DNA of 64,000 nucleotides from Udeniomyces pyricola (Eukaryota; Basidiomycota; Tremellomycetes; Cystofilobasidiales; Mrakiaceae), in the NCBI GenBank assembly GCA_039545295.1, contig BCIK01000023.1:372001-436000 (forward strand). Direction: 5' to 3'. Positions 59,244-64,000 of this stretch are shown piece by piece. Both the position numbers and the translations under genes were made by a program. Position 1 is the first letter of the stretch; each line of letters opens with the position of its first letter. The notes under the pieces are model-generated. The model was given only the letters and a program-made list of their open reading frames with translations, did not search any database and was not told the DNA's origin.

Positions 59244-59385
59244 TGATCACACGGCCGGGTTTCTTGATAGTGTTTCTCAGGTCTTTCGCGGCTCAGAGAC
59301 TGCTTCTCCTTTTTCGTATGGTGTTATCTTTTGGTCTTGCTTTGCTTGTTTTGCTCATTACCATTCATAAGAAAGACGAATCGAT

Positions 59386-62321
59386 TCAAAAATCAAACTC
59401 TTCCCGGAACTGGTCCAGATTGGCGTCGACCTTGGCACGCTCGGCAAGGTCCGGACGGTCCCTGGTGAAATGACGAAACGCGACGCAGAAGTGGCAGATT
59501 AGGAGCTTTGTGGGGGGAAATATCACACTTGATGACCACTAGAAGTACACGCACATGCTGTAGAATGCTCTTCGAAGCGTCGACCACAGGTTCTGGCTCT
59601 GGTTGACTTTCTCTTCTGGCGACATGAGCGTCGCGGCCGAAGGGCCCTCGGATCGAGCGTCGTTTGTTTGATGGAGTGAAAGGGCGAGCAGAAGATGCTC
59701 TGCTGCCTCCTTGTAGATGCCGATGTTTAGGCCTAAAAGCAGGGATGACAATGCAGTCTTTGATCAGAGCGCGAACGGTGAAGAGCATATGCTAAAGTTG
59801 CTGCTATTTTGGGCGGTGACATACAGGATACCCCTAAGTTGTAAACCGCTCGGGTGAAAGTTGGGTTAATCTCGAGCGCCCGCCGGTATGCATCGATGGC
59901 TTCTTCTGGTCGTCCTCCGTTTGCCAGAGTGGCTCCTCTGATAGGAGATTACAGATGAAGGGAACGAATGAGTGAACGTCTAGAAACACGTTCTCCGCCG
60001 GGGCAGCTTGAGTCTACTCACAACCGATTCCAGAGAAGAAAGTCCTGTACGCAAAAGGAGAACGTCAGTCTTGCTATTCAATGTGCAGAACCGAATAAAC
60101 GCCATCCGAGAACTCACATCCGGGGTGACTGACAATGCAGCCCCCCAACAGTCCGCGGAGCGTTCGTGCTGACCGTTGCCTGCAACGTCGATCAACGTCA
60201 ATGAGATTGCTAGCGGATCAGTTTGGGTTAAACCTATCAAAATTGGAGGAACACGATCAAAAAGGCGCAACGCACTGAAGAAAAGCAGGCCCAGCGCCAT
60301 CTGGGTCCCAGGATCAACAGTGCCGGTCGCCATCTGACTTCTGGCCGCATCAAGGTAGCTTTCAGTCAAGATACCGTGGAGAGCCCAGGGATTGGCGGCA
60401 GATTGAGGCGGGGATGGTGAGGGCCGAACAAAGGTTGGGTGGAGAAGTTGCAAATGTCGTTCGAGGGTTGAGTACGCAGCTCGATCGTAGGATTCGTTGG
60501 TGTAAGAGATAGCGAGAGACTGCGATGCAAAGGAGAAAGGTGGCCTTGATCAGCCCTCTTCTGCCTATATCATCGGTCCTGACACGATCACTCTGACTTA
60601 CCATGAGAGTTTCTCCCATACTCTCCCGCTCTCGACCTTGAAGGGTGCCTGCATCTTGAGCTGTAGAGTAGAGCCGAACAGCTTCCTCAAGAGCCCTCAT
60701 CCCTGCCAATTCCTTTTCGTCCTGAGTGTGAACGTTTCCGAGCTGACGCCAAAGATCCGCCTCCTCCAATGATCCCTTGGACAAAGAGGGTGACTGAATG
60801 GCAGCTTCCAAGATGAGGGCTCGAGTTGAGAGCGACGATAGAGGGTCAGCTGCCGTCTCGGCGAGAAGCGAAGCTGGAGATGGATGTCCCCGGTACGGGT
60901 TGATCGATTCTGAGCAGTGATTACAAAACACATTCGAACCACACGGATTCTCCTGTCAGGCTTGAGACTCTATCGACAAGCACACAAACTGACATTGGAC
61001 GAAATGAACGAACCAAATTGGTAGTGACCAAGTCGTGGGTATCCATTGTCGTCTTCAGTCCCTAGTACGTCGTCTCGGAAGACCTCGTCCATCTCCTCAA
61101 GGTGACGGCGGGCTTGATCGGCCTCCATTTCTTCATAAGCCGACGCAACCTCGCCGTTAGCAAACTGTGAAAACTCGGCTTCCCACGAGGCAAGGTCAGC
61201 ATCGGGTTTGGTCTCTCTGTTCGTGCTGTTGCGGTGTTCGTTCCAGATACTGTGACAGACAAGCGCAAAAGTTAGCACTTTGTAAATCATCAAGTAAAAC
61301 AAAAGGATCGTGTACTCACGTTTCCAGCTTGTCTACTTCCTTGTCCACCTCGGTCGCCTCTGTCTTGTGGTTGTCAGTGGACACCTGGGGCTGGACTACC
61401 TGACCAATGGTTTCGACCGCATCGTATGTGGCGAAGTGCTCGTCCCAAGATGTCGCGTCTCTTTGCTTGCCCTTGTCCGCTACAAGGGCTGGCTGCTGAG
61501 AGGCGTAAATCTGAGGCGAAGATGCGTAAGGTCGAGCGCCAAAGTTCATCGTCATTGGGCCTTGGGAGAAGTGAGAAGGATGTTGAAGAACGGCTGATGG
61601 GCTAGATTGGACTTGTTGCTGATGCTGCACAAACGCTGAGTCCCAGCTAGAGAAGTCCAACTGGGGTTGTTGCTGAAGGTGACCGACATGCTGCTGAGAA
61701 CTTCCATGCCCCCAGCTTGCTTCCATGTTTGCTTCCCACGGCTGAGAACCTTGAGCCTGTTGCTGCTGGCCAGCAGGGCTATGACCAGCGTGGAAAGCGC
61801 CAAAGTCGCGCGCCCACTCAACGTTGGGTTGGGCAGGATGGAGAGATTGCTGAAGGGAAGAAAGGTCAAATCGCTGAGGGCCGGAGATGTTCTGAGGGCC
61901 TTGGATAGGTTGGTTTGCTCGTGAAGGCAGATGGCGGAGCTGTAGCCAGTGTCCAAAATGGGATTGAGGGTTGGGGCAGAGTGGAAGATGTGAGCAGGGA
62001 GAAGACTTGAATCGACAGCGAATCTTACTGCGACACTAACCGAGGAAGACGACGATGGTCCAGGCTGAGCGAATCGGTCCTGGAGGTCGAGGGAACAAAA
62101 GTAACGAGCGAGTCAGTTTGAGCTCAGTGAGGGTCGACGTGCAAAGCAAGCAATGCGGTCACAATGGAGAGTAAGGTAAGGGCATGGCATCTTGGTCCAA
62201 GAGGACCGAACGGTGGAGGGAGCTGTCTGACCCGATGAAGACTGTTGTCGATGGCGGAGGCTTTAGAGAGTTGGGCAAGCGGGTTGACGGGACCACAGTC
62301 GGGACCAGAGAGGAAAGACAT
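59386..62321 (-). CDS. PEX5: Peroxisomal targeting signal 1 receptor Pex5
   Basis: Cytosolic receptor that binds C-terminal SKL-type signals and ferries proteins into peroxisomes. Starts [20 protein letters not shown]; the Cys at residue 9 is in the conserved position for mono-ubiquitination during recycling. The Gln-rich middle has several WxxxF/Y docking motifs: WARDF, WDSAF, WDEHF and WEAEF. The C-terminal TPR region includes [20 protein letters not shown] then [30 protein letters not shown] then GAALSV, and [20 protein letters not shown]. It continues [20 protein letters not shown] and [20 protein letters not shown], the most conserved TPR6-7 block. It ends [20 protein letters not shown] at 59386. 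About nine exons. Confidence 0.95.
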
Positions 62322-62984
62322 GTCGTGGGAAGAGGGATATGAGTCGATGTGAGGCCGTGGGGAGTGGTGAATGGTGAATGGTGGGTGACGGGTGACAGGT
62401 GGGGAGCAGGAAAGGAGTCAAAGGAGATGCATGACTGCATGACCGGCTAGGGAGCGGGCTTTGTAACCGGCTGTTGCTCCGGAGTCGCTGATTGTCGATT
62501 GTCGATCGCCGCGGCCGCTTATTGAAACGCGCTTGTATGGCTTGTTTGCGCAGACTGCAGATCGACTCAGGCTGACTCAGGTTTGCTTTAGATATTCACT
62601 AGTACGTGCATTCATGATCAGGGCTTGTGCATTCATTCTTACATCAATCCAACTCCGAGTCAGCAGATCTTCCTTTTTTTTCTTTCTTTTTTTTTCCCTT
62701 CAGCTATAGTATATATACATACTTCTTACGTAACACCACGTACCGGTCGCGTACTGTCACTACATCTATCGAGTACGTGTCTAGTATATGCGCTACTAAT
62801 CACATCATCGCGTCAACCTTCACTTCTTCTTTCATAACCATGCTCCACTATATATAGTCTTCTCTCATGCTGAGCTCTCAGTCCTCCGCGTTCACTAAGC
62901 CAAACCTTTATAACTGACCACAGAACCAAACAATCGCAATGTATATAACCTTCCATCCCCAACACCACGACCCACAGCCCAAAT
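62322..62984. other. PEX5 promoter and beta-tubulin 3' side
   Basis: 663 bases. GGTGAATGGTGGGTGACGGG repeats upstream of PEX5 at 62370-62400; poly-T at 62672-62697; TATATATACATA at 62711-62722. No gene seen. Confidence 0.45.
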
Positions 62985-64000
62985 CTACTGCTCCTCCTCG
63001 AGAGGAAGCTGCCGCACCACATGTTCCACAAGAGGTACACACATCGGAACACGATGTACCACAAATATGCCATAAAACCGGGTCAATATTGGCAACACAA
63101 TACTCGCTGAACGATCGTGTGAGGCAGATACATACCTCCTCCTCGTACTGTCCATCCTCGTCGTCGAGACTGGCCTGTAAGACGACAGATGTAACAGTTC
63201 GGCGTCAATAACCGACACACACGGTATCAAGAACAGTGGTATGGAGACTTTCACATACCTCCTGGTACTGGGTGTCTGTGAGAGGAGAAAGAGGCCATTT
63301 GATCAAAAGCACACGGAAGGGTTAACAGCGCGTGGGGCACACAGCTGACCATTGGGCTCTTACCCAGGAGACGGTGAAAACTTACATTCGGAAACAAGAT
63401 CTTGCAAGTTGGACTAATACGTGCAACACAGAAGAAAAAGAAGCAGATCAGCAAACAATGATGGACGGACATAGTACAGATCTGAAGAATGGGACAAACC
63501 TCGGCCTCGGTGAACTGTGCATCAAGGTTAATAAGAAAGCAACCAGAGTTAGGATGTTGTCAAGGTCCAACGCAAAAAAAAAAAAAAAAACGTGAAGAAC
63601 GTACTTCCATCTCGTCCATACCCTCTCCCGTGTACTATGAAGGCCATACAAGGTGACGCCAGGAGAATACAAGGGATCAGTGGGTTATCAGAGTCTCTCA
63701 AACCGAGCAGTCAAGAAAAGCTTACCCAGTGCAAGAAAGCCTTCCTCCTGAACATGGCCGAGAATTGGTCGCCAATTCGCTTGAAGAGCTCCTGAATGCA
63801 GGTCGAATTTCCGATGAAGGTAACCGACATCTTGAGACCACGGGGAGGGATATCACAGTGAGCCGTCTGGACGTTGTTGGGGATCCACTCGACGAAGTAG
63901 GCCGAGTTCTTGGTCTGGACGTTTTGCATCTGCTCCTCAACCTCCTTCATCGAGACCTTGCCTCGGAAGTAGGCAGCAACCTAAGAAGGAACGCCAGGCA
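62985..64000 (-). CDS. TUB2: Beta-tubulin, 3' portion
   Basis: Microtubule subunit; the gene runs off the right edge. Exons read on the minus strand: 63726-63982, beginning [19 protein letters not shown] and containing [20 protein letters not shown] then [20 protein letters not shown] and RRKAFLHW; 63605-63634 ([10 protein letters not shown]); 63500-63514 (FTEAE); 63386-63413 ([10 protein letters not shown]); 63259-63275 (TQYQE); 63136-63174 ([13 protein letters not shown]); and 62985-63008 (LPLEEEQ-stop). All junctions keep frame and match the near-invariant beta-tubulin C-terminus [29 protein letters not shown]. The last exon supplies the acidic tail that motors and modifying enzymes use. 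The gene thus has six exons of 15-39 bases in a row. Confidence 0.96.

Noticed and set aside
1..64000. Transposons, CRISPR arrays, tRNA or spliceosomal RNA genes, mating-type locus
   Set aside because: No transposase, reverse transcriptase, terminal repeats or spacer arrays were seen; no tRNA B-box/cloverleaf stood out by eye; CDC24, KAR5-like and HAM1-like genes act in mating but no pheromone, receptor or homeodomain gene is present.

Overview
This is nuclear DNA of an intron-rich fungus, most likely a basidiomycete yeast or dimorphic fungus of the Tremellomycetes type. The call rests on four things: almost every gene is cut by several short GT-AG introns (about 50-350 bases), with CTGAC/CTAAC-like branch sites; core promoters are pyrimidine-rich; the gene set is ordinary fungal housekeeping (CDC24, KAR5-like, HAM1-like, RACK1, QCR6, MAK32-like); and the beta-tubulin 3' end is broken into very small exons. 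Species cannot be fixed from sequence alone. There are no operons, no CRISPR arrays, no recognisable transposons and no tRNA genes that I could see. A few N bases (near 8243-8250, 27578 and 27620) sit in homopolymers and mark assembly uncertainty.

Layout. 1-1453: 3' part of an NTA1-like N-terminal amidase. 2678-7814: CDC24, the Cdc42 exchange factor. 7815-10316: a 2.5 kb stretch without a convincing gene, half of it an extreme pyrimidine tract. 10317-12854: divergent LSM6 (-) and ATP12 (+). 13322-18717: a probable Mediator Med1 subunit, then a membrane RING-H2 ubiquitin ligase. 19285-22799: CWF18/CCDC12 splicing factor (+) converging on a GPI-anchored cell-wall protein (-). 23166-27971: RAD57/XRCC3-type RAD51 paralogue and CDC50/LEM3 flippase subunit. 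28315-32807: POLD2 (-) divergent from RACK1 (+), whose fourth intron holds a clear U24 box C/D snoRNA. 33681-38344: an unassigned gene (-) divergent from a KAR5/GEX1-like nuclear-fusion protein (+). 39054-42913: QCR6 (-) divergent from a MAK32-like sugar-kinase-fold protein (+). 43780-47703: a long HAM1-like TULIP-family protein. 48187-54211: a short-chain dehydrogenase, a CAJ1-like J protein, and a second short-chain dehydrogenase (-). 55075-59243: an FHA-domain protein of the TOS4/PLM2 type (-) divergent from a GVP36-like BAR protein (+). 59386-62321: PEX5 (-). 62985-64000: 3' end of beta-tubulin (-).

The genes are mostly unrelated housekeeping functions: polarity (CDC24), membrane traffic and lipids (CDC50, GVP36, HAM1-like), mitochondria (ATP12, QCR6), RNA processing (LSM6, CWF18, U24), DNA replication and repair (POLD2, RAD57-like) and peroxisome import (PEX5). 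Seven head-to-head pairs share short intergenic promoters. I did not find a new multi-gene system. The best second-look items are the intronic U24 snoRNA, the chain of micro-exons in beta-tubulin, a 10-base helical-phase repeat upstream of QCR6, LEA-like 11-residue repeats inside the HAM1-like protein, the KAR5/GEX1 candidate, and the unassigned gene at 33681-34998. Exon borders below were read by eye from splice signals and protein continuity, so single borders may be off even where the gene call is firm.
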